Positions 1-9,602 are shown, numbered from the stretch's first letter. The stretch: 64,000 bases of DNA from Colwellia sp. MB3u-45 (GCF_014077005.1 NZ_JACGVC010000044.1:558001-622000); one strand, 5' to 3'. Notes: generated from the letters alone by a model not told the origin. Made by a program: numbers and translations.

Positions 1-178
1 AGTTAACTATTTGAAATAACTTATAATACTCAAGTTTTTTACGGGTAAAGGTATTAGTTTTTTATGCTGTCATGTCTATAGTAGTCTGATGAATGTTAGT
101 GTAATATGTTAAAAATTTATTACATTAAAGGATTAAATATGTTGCGAAGAACCATTTTTACTACTCCCATTATTACAC

Positions 179-1459
179 TTGGGTCCAGCCATCTTAATAC
201 TGAGAGTAAATGTCGTGATAAATAACTCTATCGATGGAGCGATACAAGGCCTAATATCGATAAAAGATATAAATAACTCTGATAGCGTCAATAATATGCT
301 CAATAAAATATTGTCAATTGTGCGCAAACATCTAGACATGGAAGTGGCCTTTATTTCAAAGTTTATCAACAAAGATCGCGTATTCAAAATTGTTGATAGT
401 AAAAATGAGATGTTGCCAATCAATGTCGGTGACTCAGATCCGATAGAAGAAAGCTACTGTGCAAAAATAGTCGATAATGTACTGCCAAATATTATCCACA
501 ACACTAAAGAAAATGATATAACCAGCAAGCTCGCAATTACCGACAAGTTATCAATAGGCTCATACATAGGCGTGCCAATAAAATTATCTACGGGTGAAAT
601 TTACGGTACCTTTTGTTGTTATAAACAGACACCAGATGAGACACTAAATCAACAGGACTTGTCTTTTTTAAACGCTATTGCCGATATTGCCAGTGAATTA
701 ATTGAGAAAAATGTTAAAACAGAGTTCAGTTATAACAAAATGAAAGCAAAGATTACCTCGGTGCTAGAGCAAAATAAAATTAATATTCACTACCAGCCTA
801 TTTTTAATTTTCACAGTAACAAAATCATAGGTTACGAATCGCTTTCTAGATTTAACACGATTCCTTATGAATCACCTGATATTTGGTTTGCAGACGCATC
901 CCAAGTTAATTTAGGTGAAGAGCTTGAAATCTTGGCGATTAAAAGTGCAATTAAAGGCATTGATGAATTTAATCTAGATACATATATTGCTATAAATTCC
1001 TCGCCGGCATATGTGTTAAATGGAGCGGTAGCCCGTGCCTTACAGGGGGTAAATTTGGAACGTATTATTCTAGAGATTACCGAACATGCACCGATTGAAA
1101 ACTACCCTGATTTTCGCAAGGCATTGGAGCCACTTCGTAAGCAGGGATTACGCATTGCTATTGATGATGTCGGTTCTGGCTACTCTAGTTTCCAGCATGT
1201 TCTGGAGCTTGAAGCTGACATTATTAAACTAGACATTACACTGACCCAAAACATTAACTTTAGCCATAAAAAATATTTGCTAGCAAAAGCATTATGTGCA
1301 TTCTCGAAAGCGATAAATTGCAGCATTATCGCCGAGGGTGTAGAAACGCTTGAAGAGTTGAACTCACTCAGAGAATTAGGTGTTGATAGCGTACAAGGAT
1401 ATTTACTTGGCCGGCCAATGCCAATTAAAGACGCCGTATCTTATGTCAAAGTTTTTTAG
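179..1459 (+). CDS. GAF-EAL cyclic-di-GMP phosphodiesterase
   Basis: Probable cytoplasmic c-di-GMP-specific phosphodiesterase with an N-terminal GAF sensor domain (about residues 35-178) and a C-terminal EAL domain (about 195-420). The signature EAL triplet is ESL here (E220-L222). The other conserved elements are visible: Asn273, the EITEH segment (299-303), DDVGSGYS (from 329), IIKLD and AEGVET, so activity is plausible. The start is uncertain. The frame opens after a stop at 134-136 and has no early ATG, so TTG179 is the furthest clear start; ATG295 is the next but would cut into the GAF domain. A well-placed AAAGGA ribosome site (127-132) serves ATG139, which is in a different frame and stops after 28 codons. 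A frameshift near the 5' end is therefore possible. Confidence 0.8.
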   Translation: MGPAILILRVNVVINNSIDGAIQGLISIKDINNSDSVNNMLNKILSIVRKHLDMEVAFISKFINKDRVFKIVDSKNEMLPINVGDSDPIEESYCAKIVDNVLPNIIHNTKENDITSKLAITDKLSIGSYIGVPIKLSTGEIYGTFCCYKQTPDETLNQQDLSFLNAIADIASELIEKNVKTEFSYNKMKAKITSVLEQNKINIHYQPIFNFHSNKIIGYESLSRFNTIPYESPDIWFADASQVNLGEELEILAIKSAIKGIDEFNLDTYIAINSSPAYVLNGAVARALQGVNLERIILEITEHAPIENYPDFRKALEPLRKQGLRIAIDDVGSGYSSFQHVLELEADIIKLDITLTQNINFSHKKYLLAKALCAFSKAINCSIIAEGVETLEELNSLRELGVDSVQGYLLGRPMPIKDAVSYVKVF

Positions 1460-1943
1460 TATGGCAAACATACTAACCATATACTTGAGACAGAATATTT
1501 CTTAATAGATAGCTATAAAAATTTGTCAACCTTATGATCATTGCCACTGGTTTAAATAACCAACTATTGCTCAATAATATGCTGCTGTGTTGTTTTACGG
1601 ACTACATCGATGTAAATGGACGTGCAACCATGGATGGCTAGGAACGTCGACACCATTACCCATCGAGTGACTCGCTAAGATTAATATCGCTACTTACATC
1701 TAGTCTGGAACAATCAACATTTGCTCTAATTTATTTTCGCTGTACGTAACAAAATTATAAGTTGAATGAAAGTGTATTCACCGTAATGGACCTGCATCCA
1801 TGCAGGTAACATCTGAACAGTCCATTTTTAAGTCAATAGGATAATTGAGTTTAGTTGACCAATCTGACTCATTAAGTGTTGTACTTTTTCATTTTAGTCC
1901 TTAAAAGTGAGGCGATATTTAATCAGCTTGGTCAGTCGGCTAG
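1460..1943. other. Intergenic region with small palindromes
   Basis: No credible reading frame lies here between the GAF-EAL gene and cbpA, which converge. It holds a perfect inverted repeat, CCTGCAT-CC-ATGCAGG (1791-1806). It also holds a segment (1634-1646, ATGGCTAGGAACG) whose exact complement recurs in the repeat block at 60561-60573. Confidence 0.5.
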
Positions 1944-2894
1944 TTATGCATCCACTTTTTGTTTAACATTCTCATTGTCATTCGCTAGTGCTTTTAAAGA
2001 TTGATAAAGCGTTTCTTCTTCTGCTGACAAGCTTTTTGGAAACACAATTTTTAGCTTCACAAAAAAGTCTCCAGCAATTTTACTCGGTAAGCCGCGGCCT
2101 TTTAAACGCATTTTGCTGCCGCTACTGATCAGTTTAGGTAAGGTTAAATCAATAGGTCCACTCGGTGTAGGCACTTTCACTTTTTCACCTAAAGCGGCCT
2201 GCCATGGGCTAATAGTAAGTTCAGTGGTTATATCAGCGCCTTCAACCACATATAAAGGGTTTGGGTTAAAGCCTATTTCAAGATACAAATCACCATTTCT
2301 TGCACCGCCAGCACCTGCTTGACCTTGCTTTTGCAAACGAATTTTTTGACCCGGTTTAATGCCTTTTGGAATGCTAACTTTTAAGGTCCGATCTTTATTT
2401 TGCATCCTTCCATGTTGATCAACAACTTGATCTTGTAGTGTGAAGTTGCGGGTTGCGCCAGTGTAAGCATCTTGCAAATCAATCAATATTTTTGCATTGC
2501 TATCTTGCCCTTGCATAGATTGACGACCACGCGAGCCATGTTGCCCCCCACCAAAGCCGCCACCAAATAATGATTCGAAAAAGTCGCTAAAATCACCTTG
2601 TTCGCCAGTATTACCACGGCCTTGATGATATTGATCTTGCCAACTAGGTGGTGGTGTAAAGCCTGATTGGCCAGCCTTCCAATTACTGCCCAGTTCATTA
2701 TACGCGGCACGTTTTTCTTTATCGCGTAATACTTCATAAGCTTCATTGATGTCTTTAAAACGAGTCTCAGCATTTTTTTCTTTACTGACATCAGGATGAA
2801 ACTTGCGCGCTAATTTGCGATATGATGTTTTAATTTCGTCTTGGGACGCGGTTTTATCAACGCCCATAATTTTATAATAATCTTTATAATTCAC
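1944..2894 (-). CDS. cbpA: DnaJ-family co-chaperone CbpA
   Basis: Curved-DNA-binding DnaJ homologue, co-chaperone of DnaK and nucleoid-associated in E. coli. An N-terminal J domain (about residues 1-66) carries the catalytic HPD in a KFHPDVSKE context. A Gly/Phe-rich linker follows (FGGGFGGG), then two C-terminal substrate-binding domains without a zinc finger (class II). At 316 residues it is close to E. coli CbpA (306). I chose the GTG at 2894: it aligns with the E. coli start (xxxKDYYxIMGV) and has a near-perfect AGGAGGT ribosome site 4 nt upstream (2899-2905). A longer ATG at 2918 would put that site inside the gene. No cbpM-like modulator gene follows, unlike in enterics. Confidence 0.93.
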   Translation of the reverse strand: MNYKDYYKIMGVDKTASQDEIKTSYRKLARKFHPDVSKEKNAETRFKDINEAYEVLRDKEKRAAYNELGSNWKAGQSGFTPPPSWQDQYHQGRGNTGEQGDFSDFFESLFGGGFGGGQHGSRGRQSMQGQDSNAKILIDLQDAYTGATRNFTLQDQVVDQHGRMQNKDRTLKVSIPKGIKPGQKIRLQKQGQAGAGGARNGDLYLEIGFNPNPLYVVEGADITTELTISPWQAALGEKVKVPTPSGPIDLTLPKLISSGSKMRLKGRGLPSKIAGDFFVKLKIVFPKSLSAEEETLYQSLKALANDNENVKQKVDA

Positions 2895-3294
2895 ACTGAC
2901 CTCCTGCATATATGGCATTTGCAGATAATTTTGTAAGTTAGCTTTGGTAAATAATTTTAGTAGATAAAGTCGCTGAGTATCAATCCAAAGTTAAAATAAC
3001 CTAGGATTAATTTTAGCTAAGCCAATTTTGTGGCGTTATTATAATAACAAATGAAATGTACGAATGTCAGTAATATGACACTGCTAGCAAATATATAAGC
3101 AGTACGCTGCATTGTTTCGTACTGCTTTTAAGCGAGAACTTTTAGTCATGATTATTAGAGCTGATTTTTTGCTAAGAACTTATCTCACGTTATAAGTTCT
3201 TATGATATTTCAACCAACTAAAAAATCAATGAATAAAGCAATAGCCTAATAGGGTAAGAAAGCTAACATCACATAACCGTTAAGTTTGTTGTCT
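2895..3294. other. Intergenic region with two hairpins
   Basis: It lies between cbpA and the iron-locus operon, both on the minus strand. Two perfect inverted repeats are visible. One has 10-bp arms (AAGCAGTACG and its complement, 3097-3127, 11-nt loop) followed by TTTTA on the plus strand. The other has 11-bp arms (TAAGAACTTAT, 3173-3202, 8-nt loop). Either could end transcription of the upstream operon, although neither has a strong U-tract on the minus strand. No gene is seen. Confidence 0.5.
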
Positions 3295-3765
3295 TTATTT
3301 AGGTAGGATCTCTTTAGGTAAGTCCCAGCTCATCACCATCTGCTTGCCATGCCAGCTTTGTATTGTTAACCACAATTTATGCGCGGGTTTAATCATAGCA
3401 GGAGCAATAGCATGTACTTCTAGCCCATGTTGACTGCCATGCAATATGCCTTCATCACCTGCTTGTAGCATGGTGAGTGGCAAAGACTCTTTACCTATAT
3501 TTAAATAAGCTTGACGTATGTCTGCAATATTACCTTGGCTAAAAGTCAGCATAAAATCTTTAGTGTAATGGCCATCGTGAAGATAAGGTGGTTCGAGATC
3601 ATAGGGTGTGGGTATGATTTCAAACGTGGCCATTTTTTGTGCAACCCAAGGGTTAGGGAACTCAGGAGATAGCGACTGATAGAAAAAATATACCGGTAGA
3701 ATTAATACTAACGCACTTATTTTATATTTATGACGTTGCCACAGTGAATTATTTACTTGTGCCAT
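3295..3765 (-). CDS. Small membrane-anchored protein of the PepSY iron locus
   Basis: This 156-residue protein has a short basic N-terminus and one hydrophobic helix (about residues 15-30), then a soluble part of about 120 residues that is probably periplasmic. I do not recognise a named family. Its ATG overlaps the stop codon of the upstream PepSY gene by one base (TAATG type), so the two are almost certainly translationally coupled. Its location next to a TonB-dependent siderophore receptor with Fur-like sites suggests an accessory role in iron uptake or siderophore reduction. That role is inference from context only. Confidence 0.75.
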   Translation of the reverse strand: MAQVNNSLWQRHKYKISALVLILPVYFFYQSLSPEFPNPWVAQKMATFEIIPTPYDLEPPYLHDGHYTKDFMLTFSQGNIADIRQAYLNIGKESLPLTMLQAGDEGILHGSQHGLEVHAIAPAMIKPAHKLWLTIQSWHGKQMVMSWDLPKEILPK

Positions 3766-4967
3766 TATTGTATGTCCTGTTGGATGAATGTTGTTTTTTG
3801 TTTTTCGTTATCACTTGGTTGGTTTGATATATTATTGCTTGTGATCACCTGCTTGCTGCGGGCCGCTTTTACTGTACGGCTGCCCCACATTAAAAATCCA
3901 GTTATAGACATACCAGTTAATAGCAGGCCAAAAATGAACCAAATAATTTTGGTCCAAATGCCGCCAATCGTGCCGTAATGAAGCGGATTAGTGATATGAG
4001 ATAGGGTTTGCAATGTGGTCATTTTTTCTGGTGACCTTTCACTTGCCAGTTTACCCGTCCAAGGATTAACCACTACACCATAAGACAATTGATCATAAAA
4101 AATAAAGTCGCCTGCGCCATAAAGTTTGTAGGTGTCACGATTATGCTCTGGCAACATAACATAGGTGCTTTTAAAATCAGGAAATTTTTGCTTAGCAACG
4201 ACTAATGCATCGGCTAGGTTAAACGGTGCTATTGGTGTTTTGGTACTATCTAGCGGTATCTGTTCTATGGCGACTATGGGCGTATGTGGTTCAATAGAAA
4301 TGTCGTTATGCCACATAATAGCTTGAACTAAATACCATAAGCCGGTGACACTCATTAAGATCAAAAACCAAATAGACCAAACTCCCGCTAAACGATGTAA
4401 ATCGGCTAACAGTGTTTTTTTACCTTGTTTGATACGAATTTTGGGTTGTGTAAATGCTCGCCAAAAATTTTTATAAACCACCAAGCCGGTTATTAATGCC
4501 CCCAACATAACGATTGCCATAGCACAGACTAGGTAGTAGCCAATACTATAATTATGATGCCATGGAAATAATAACCAACCATGTAAAGAACGCATAAAGT
4601 TTACGAAAGTAAACCCTTGATTTACCTCCTGTATCTCACCAGTGTACTGGTTGACATAGGCTATGGCATAAGGTTTGTCACTGTCGGTAAAAGTGACCGC
4701 ATTTATTAGATACGATTCAAAGCTTAGTACCGAACTTACTTTTGCACTTGGGTAGGCTTTTTGAACAATTGACACTAATTCAGGTGCTGTTTTATGGGCA
4801 AGGTTTTGCGGGTTACTCGCTCGAGATGAAGGGTTAGTGAGCCAAGTTAATTCATGACTAATGACCGAAATTGTTCCAGTTAGGCAGACAAAGCAAAATA
4901 TTATCCATATAGGCAATGAAAACCATCCGTGAAGCTGAAACCAAAAACGGTTACTAATTTTTGCCAT
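3765..4967 (-). CDS. PepSY-domain transmembrane protein (PiuB-like)
   Basis: Inner-membrane protein of the PepSY_TM family, commonly found beside TonB-dependent siderophore receptors and thought to support periplasmic iron-siderophore reduction. About four transmembrane helices are visible (around residues 10-32, 140-165, 190-215 and 335-360). PepSY-like segments lie in the two large loops, recognisable by the AIAYVNQYTGEI and VVVNPWTGKLAS patterns typical of the fold. Conserved histidines in the helices (LHGWL, HRLAGVW, NPLHYG) could bind haem. The C-terminus is a short polar tail. It is transcribed divergently from the receptor gene and shares a promoter region containing Fur-box-like sequences, so iron repression is likely. 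Confidence 0.88.
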   Translation of the reverse strand: MAKISNRFWFQLHGWFSLPIWIIFCFVCLTGTISVISHELTWLTNPSSRASNPQNLAHKTAPELVSIVQKAYPSAKVSSVLSFESYLINAVTFTDSDKPYAIAYVNQYTGEIQEVNQGFTFVNFMRSLHGWLLFPWHHNYSIGYYLVCAMAIVMLGALITGLVVYKNFWRAFTQPKIRIKQGKKTLLADLHRLAGVWSIWFLILMSVTGLWYLVQAIMWHNDISIEPHTPIVAIEQIPLDSTKTPIAPFNLADALVVAKQKFPDFKSTYVMLPEHNRDTYKLYGAGDFIFYDQLSYGVVVNPWTGKLASERSPEKMTTLQTLSHITNPLHYGTIGGIWTKIIWFIFGLLLTGMSITGFLMWGSRTVKAARSKQVITSNNISNQPSDNEKQKTTFIQQDIQ

Positions 4968-5044
4968 GTTTTTTCCAAATTAATCCGGTACATAAGTGGG
5001 CATTATAGTAATGCCAAGTTATACAGAGATCAAGATATTAATAA

Positions 5045-5090
5045 AAACTATTATCATTCACTTAATCAAATGGTAATGATTTTCATTTGT
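5045..5090. promoter_or_regulatory. Probable Fur boxes in divergent promoter
   Basis: Two AT-rich elements resemble the Fur consensus GATAATGATAATCATTATC. One is ATTATCATT (5050-5058), an exact half of the consensus. The other is GGTAATGATTTTCATTTGT (5072-5090), with 13 of 19 matching positions by eye. They sit between the divergent PepSY gene and the receptor gene, as expected for iron-regulated transport genes. Confidence 0.65.
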
Positions 5091-5149
5091 ATTTAAATTT
5101 GTTTAAATGTACAATAAATTCAGTTTTTTTTCATAAAATATTTTTTCAT

Positions 5150-5185
5150 AAAATACATAAACACATTAAAATACATAAACACATA
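5150..5185 (+). repeat. Tandem 18-bp repeat in receptor leader
   Basis: Two copies of an 18-bp unit (AAAATACATAAACACATT, then the same ending in A) lie end to end at 5150-5167 and 5168-5185, directly before the receptor start codon. A shorter TTTTTTCATAAAATA duplication precedes them (about 5125-5155). They lie in the untranslated leader if translation begins at 5195. Confidence 0.8.
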
Positions 5186-5194
5186 AGGGTAAAC

Positions 5195-7294
5195 ATGAAA
5201 CTTAAAGGTTCTTTTGTACTTTCTCCGTTGATTTTGGCGATGGGTTTTCAAGCACATGCACAACAAGCAGTACCACTTGCAGCGAACGAAGCGATTAAGA
5301 CCGAGCAAATAGAAAGAATAATGATTGTAGGTGTTCGCCAAGACCGTGTTAGTCAAGGCGCAACAGGTTTGACTATGGAGATAAACGAAACGCCACAATC
5401 GATCAGTATTGTTAGCGCTGAACAAATCAAAAATTATGCTGCAAATAACCTTAATGATGCACTTAAGCTAGCGCCAGGTATCGGTGTTGAAGAGTGGGAA
5501 ACTAATCGTTCAAATTATACTTCTCGTGGTTTCGAAATTAAAAGCACCCAAATAGATGGCGTGGGTTTACCCAATAACTGGGGCATTGTTACAGGTGCAA
5601 TGGAAGCATATGGCTATGAAAAAGTTGAAGTTATTCGTGGGGCAAACGGTTTACTAACAGGGGTAGGTAATTCTTCTGGTACGATAAATTATGTTCGTAA
5701 ACGTCCAACTAATGAAAATGAAGGTGAAGTGGGTTTATCGTTAGGTTCATTTAACAAGCAACGCCTCAATGCAGATTATTCAGCATTATTAACAGAAAGT
5801 GGCAGCTGGGCTGGACGCGTAGTGGTGGCTGTTGAAGAGAGTGATTCACATCTTGACGCATTAAGTAATGATCGCAGTTATATTTACGGGGTGGTTGACG
5901 GACAACTTACCGATAACTCGACTATTACCGCGGGCTTCTCACATCAAGATGCTAATACAGATAGCAATATGTGGGGTGGTTTAGTTTTTAATTATACTGA
6001 TGGTAGCCAAGCAGAATGGGGTGAAAGTGCTACCACCACTCAGGAGTGGGGGATGTGGGATACTATTAGCACATCAGGCTTTGTTGAATATGCCTACATT
6101 TTTGATAATGACTGGGAGCTAAACCTTACTTACAACACTCAAAAATTTGAAGATAAAAGTAAACTTTTTTATGTTTACGGCAGCATTGATAAAGAAACAA
6201 AGCTAGGTTTAGTTGGTTGGCCGGGAAAATTCGAAAGTGAGTTTTCTTCAGATATTATCGACTTAACAACGATAGGAAAATATAGCTTATTTAATCGAGA
6301 TCATGAAGTAACTTTTGGGCTAAGTAGAGCCAAAAGCAATCAAATGAACTATGAGTATGATTATGCCACTACCTCAGCGGCGGGACCAACGCCGAGTTTT
6401 CCTTATGCACAAGATGCCATACCAGAGCCAGTATGGCGTGATAAAGCAAAATATTCTGACATTGATGTAACATTGACGCGTTTTTTTGGTTCAACCAAAT
6501 TTAATATTTCTGAAAGTTTATTTGTCATTGCAGGGTTTAATTCGATTAAATATATCCGTGAAGGGATAAATAGTGGTAATGATATCGATAATAGTGAAAG
6601 TGAAATCAGCCCTTATGCAGGTATAACTTACGCCATTAGCGATGATGTTAATGCTTACGTCAGCTACTCAGACATTTATCAACCACAAGAACAATATGAT
6701 TTACAAGGCGAGTTTATAGATCCTACTAAAGGGGTGAATTACGAAGCGGGTTTAAAAACACAATGGTTTGATCATAACCTACTTGCCACTTTTGCCATAT
6801 TTAGCGCAGAACAAGAAGACTTAGCCACTTATGCCGGCACAAACCCTGAAACAGCACAATTTTATTATAAAGGCACGAATGTAAAATCAAAAGGTTTTGA
6901 AGTAGAAATTGTTGGCCAGATTACGGAACAGCTTAATGTTTTACTAGCTTATACTGCATTAAGCTTGGAAGATTTTTCCGGCGAAGATGCTAACGAATGG
7001 GCCCCTCGACAGACCATTAACTTCTCGATTGATTATACCTTGCCACAAATGTCTGAGTTCACCTTTGGCGTTGGCGGTAAGTGGCAATCTGAGACTCTCA
7101 ATACTACTTATGCTGTTGAGCAAGATGCCTATTTATTGCTTAATACATTTGCTCGTTGGGAGGCATCAGAGCAACTTACTGTTCAGGCCAATATCAATAA
7201 TATTACCGATGAAAAATATATCAACAGCTTGCTTAACGTAGGTTATTACGGCGCACCTGTTAATGCCACCCTAGGCGTAACTTACCTTTTCTAA
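5195..7294 (+). CDS. TonB-dependent siderophore receptor
   Basis: Outer-membrane receptor of the ferric-hydroxamate or coprogen type (FhuE/FoxA-like), energised by TonB-ExbB-ExbD. A signal peptide (about residues 1-23, ending AHA-QQ) is followed by a TonB-box-like segment (ERIMIVGV) and a plug domain (NETPQSISIVSAEQI ... NLNDALKLAPGI). A 22-strand barrel ends in the aromatic residue expected for outer-membrane insertion (TYLF). At 699 residues it has normal family length. I prefer ATG5195 over an in-frame ATG at 5087 because only the later start gives a signal peptide and the upstream stretch is repetitive leader. Fur-like sites upstream indicate iron repression. The substrate cannot be read from the sequence. 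Confidence 0.93.
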   Translation: MKLKGSFVLSPLILAMGFQAHAQQAVPLAANEAIKTEQIERIMIVGVRQDRVSQGATGLTMEINETPQSISIVSAEQIKNYAANNLNDALKLAPGIGVEEWETNRSNYTSRGFEIKSTQIDGVGLPNNWGIVTGAMEAYGYEKVEVIRGANGLLTGVGNSSGTINYVRKRPTNENEGEVGLSLGSFNKQRLNADYSALLTESGSWAGRVVVAVEESDSHLDALSNDRSYIYGVVDGQLTDNSTITAGFSHQDANTDSNMWGGLVFNYTDGSQAEWGESATTTQEWGMWDTISTSGFVEYAYIFDNDWELNLTYNTQKFEDKSKLFYVYGSIDKETKLGLVGWPGKFESEFSSDIIDLTTIGKYSLFNRDHEVTFGLSRAKSNQMNYEYDYATTSAAGPTPSFPYAQDAIPEPVWRDKAKYSDIDVTLTRFFGSTKFNISESLFVIAGFNSIKYIREGINSGNDIDNSESEISPYAGITYAISDDVNAYVSYSDIYQPQEQYDLQGEFIDPTKGVNYEAGLKTQWFDHNLLATFAIFSAEQEDLATYAGTNPETAQFYYKGTNVKSKGFEVEIVGQITEQLNVLLAYTALSLEDFSGEDANEWAPRQTINFSIDYTLPQMSEFTFGVGGKWQSETLNTTYAVEQDAYLLLNTFARWEASEQLTVQANINNITDEKYINSLLNVGYYGAPVNATLGVTYLF

Positions 7295-7310
7295 CCGTGA
7301 TTTAACTTAT

Positions 7311-7345
7311 AGCTATTAAGCCTTTTTAAAGGCTTAATAGCTTTT
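7311..7345 (+). terminator. Rho-independent terminator of the receptor gene
   Basis: Perfect 12-bp stem AGCTATTAAGCC with its complement GGCTTAATAGCT around an 8-nt loop, followed by a T run, 16 bp after the receptor stop codon. Confidence 0.9.
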
Positions 7346-7429
7346 CAGTACTTACCTAGCAATTAATCGTTATTGTATAAGCTTAAACCTACGCTTTGAT
7401 TAGTATGCCTAAACCATCAACCAATTTTT

Positions 7430-7509
7430 TAACTTCAACTTTAGCCTTAACTTCAACTTTAGCCTTAACTTCAACTTCAACCTTAACTTCAACTTCAACC
7501 TTAACTTTA
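7430..7509. repeat. 18-bp tandem repeat, four units
   Basis: Four perfect-length 18-bp units lie end to end, in the order A-A-B-B. Units 7430-7447 and 7448-7465 read TAACTTCAACTTTAGCCT. Units 7466-7483 and 7484-7501 read TAACTTCAACTTCAACCT. A partial fifth follows to 7509. The frame through it gives only low-complexity Thr/Ser/Leu peptide, so I regard it as non-coding. Confidence 0.9.
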
Positions 7510-7940
7510 ATTTTGTGCGGTGTAATAAATATTCTGTTGGTTGAAGTGAAAATGACAAACTATTGCTTAAGTGACTTTGTCGTTATTTATCAGCGTAAAT
7601 TTATAACAGTCAAAGGCAGGTTTTAAGCTACTTATCTGGCAGATGTTTTATGTTGTTAACTTTTACCATACTAAGATCACACTAATGATCACACTAAGCC
7701 AATCGCTATAAAACTAAAGGATCACGCATTGTTTATAAAATAATCACTTAAAAGTGAGATTTCGATGGGGGTCTGAGCATTAATCCTGTATAATGCGCGG
7801 CTTTATTATGGTGGCTAAGCATTTGTCTATTGATACATCTAGCTTGGTTATCCAAAATTACAGTATTAACTATCACTTTAAAACCATCTGTTAGCACTTA
7901 CTAGTTAATGAGTTTAGTTAACGGAAAATAGGAATATCTT
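7510..7940. other. Intergenic region upstream of ybiT
   Basis: No gene seen. A duplicated GATCACACTAA motif lies near 7675-7697. A TATAAT hexamer at 7789-7794 is a candidate -10 element for ybiT, without a clear -35 element. Confidence 0.4.
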
Positions 7941-9545
7941 TTGATCACTACATCGAACATTACAATGCAATTTGGCGCAGAGCCGTTATTTGAAAACATT
8001 TCGGCTAAATTTGGCAACGGTCACCGCTACGGTTTGATCGGCGCAAATGGCTGTGGCAAGTCTACATTTATGAAGATACTTAGTGGCGACTTAGTGCCAA
8101 GCTCAGGTAACGTATCGGTAAGTACAGGTAATAAAGTCAGTACCTTGGGCCAAGATCAGTTTGCTTTTGAAAAGCACAATGTTATCGATACTGTGATCAT
8201 GGGTGATATGCCGTTATGGAAAGTTAAGCAAGAAAGAGATGCTATTTACGCACAAACTGAGATGAGCGAAGACGATGGTATGCGTGTTGGTGACTTAGAA
8301 AGCCAATTTGCAGAAATGGATGGCTACACGGCAGAAAGTCGCGCTGGTGAAATCTTATTAGAAGCCGGTATTGATGAGTCTTTTCATTACGGTTCAATGC
8401 AGCAAGTTGCGCCAGGTTGGAAATTACGTGTGCTACTTGCACAAGCTTTATTTGCTAACCCAGACATTTTATTACTTGATGAGCCGACCAACAACTTGGA
8501 TATTCATACTATCAGTTGGTTAGAAGGTGAGTTGAACAAGCGTAAATGCACCATGATTATTATTTCGCATGATAGACATTTTCTTAACTCTGTTTGTACG
8601 CATATGGCTGATATTGACTATGGCGAACTACGTGTTTATCCAGGTAACTACGAGTTTTATTTGGCACAATCTGGCTTATTACGTGAACAGTTATTAGCGG
8701 GTAATGATAAGAAAGTAGCTGAAATCGCTGAACTACAAGACTTTGTTAACCGTTTTGGTGCTAATGCTTCAAAAGCGAAACAAGCCAGTTCTCGTGCTAA
8801 GAAAATGGACAAAATTAAACTCGATGATGTTAAATCATCAAGTCGTATTACGCCTAAGATTGCTTTTGCTCCAGGTAAAAAAATGCACCGTCAAGCCTTA
8901 GAGCTTGAAAACTTAAGTCACGGTTTTGATGGTGACTTATTATTTGAAAAAGGTGACTTATTATTAGAAGCCGGCGCTAAGTTAGCTATTATTGGTGAAA
9001 ACGGCGCAGGTAAAACTACTTTATTACGCTGTCTAATGAACGAGTTAGAGCACGTTGAAGGTGTAGTTAAGTGGTCTGAAAATGCATCAGTGGGTTATTG
9101 CCCGCAAGACAGTGGTTCATTTTTTGATAATGACCTAACGCTAATGGAATGGATGTCACAATGGCGTAGACCTTGTCACAACGATTTAAGTGTTCGTGGC
9201 ATGCTAGGTCGTATGCTATTTACTGACGACGATGCCAATAAAAAAGCCCGTAACTGTTCAGGTGGTGAAAAGAACCGCTTGTTATTTGGTATGTTAATGA
9301 TGGCTGATATCAATGTATTGATCATGGATGAGCCGACGAACCACATGGATATTGAAGCGATTGATGCCCTAAACAATGCTTTGAAAGACTTTGAAGGTAC
9401 CTTGATTTTTGTCAGCCATGACCGTGAGTTTGTTTCAAGCTTAGCGACTCGTATTATTGATATTAAAGATAAAAAGTTAGTTGATTTTCAAGGCTCATTA
9501 GATGAATATCTTGATAGCCAAGTTCAAGTGAAAAAAATCGCTTAG
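7941..9545 (+). CDS. ybiT: ABC-F family ATPase YbiT
   Basis: Soluble ABC-F protein with two ATP-binding cassettes and no membrane domain. Members of this family act on the ribosome; YbiT is the enterobacterial paralogue of EttA. The first cassette has Walker [10 protein letters not shown] (residues 34-42) and [11 protein letters not shown], followed by ISHDRHFL. The inter-domain linker runs to about residue 300 and is rich in Lys/Arg. The second cassette has [17 protein letters not shown] and [11 protein letters not shown]. The protein aligns along its whole length with E. coli YbiT (530 residues). The start is TTG7941, with TAGGA (7929-7933) as ribosome site; its [12 protein letters not shown] start matches the family N-terminus. 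Confidence 0.95.
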   Translation: MITTSNITMQFGAEPLFENISAKFGNGHRYGLIGANGCGKSTFMKILSGDLVPSSGNVSVSTGNKVSTLGQDQFAFEKHNVIDTVIMGDMPLWKVKQERDAIYAQTEMSEDDGMRVGDLESQFAEMDGYTAESRAGEILLEAGIDESFHYGSMQQVAPGWKLRVLLAQALFANPDILLLDEPTNNLDIHTISWLEGELNKRKCTMIIISHDRHFLNSVCTHMADIDYGELRVYPGNYEFYLAQSGLLREQLLAGNDKKVAEIAELQDFVNRFGANASKAKQASSRAKKMDKIKLDDVKSSSRITPKIAFAPGKKMHRQALELENLSHGFDGDLLFEKGDLLLEAGAKLAIIGENGAGKTTLLRCLMNELEHVEGVVKWSENASVGYCPQDSGSFFDNDLTLMEWMSQWRRPCHNDLSVRGMLGRMLFTDDDANKKARNCSGGEKNRLLFGMLMMADINVLIMDEPTNHMDIEAIDALNNALKDFEGTLIFVSHDREFVSSLATRIIDIKDKKLVDFQGSLDEYLDSQVQVKKIA

Positions 9546-9602
9546 TGATAAAAAATTAGCGAGTGTAAGTTAAAATACTTGTATTAACCGCTAGTTGAAT
9601 AG

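Noticed and set aside
3757-3978. 73-residue plus-strand frame
   Set aside because: It lies antisense to the PepSY gene and is Leu/Cys-rich, a typical shadow of a membrane protein gene.
7396-7626. Frame of 76 residues through the 18-bp repeat array
   Set aside because: Low-complexity Thr/Ser/Leu repeats come from the tandem array; there is no ribosome site and no protein-like sequence outside the array.
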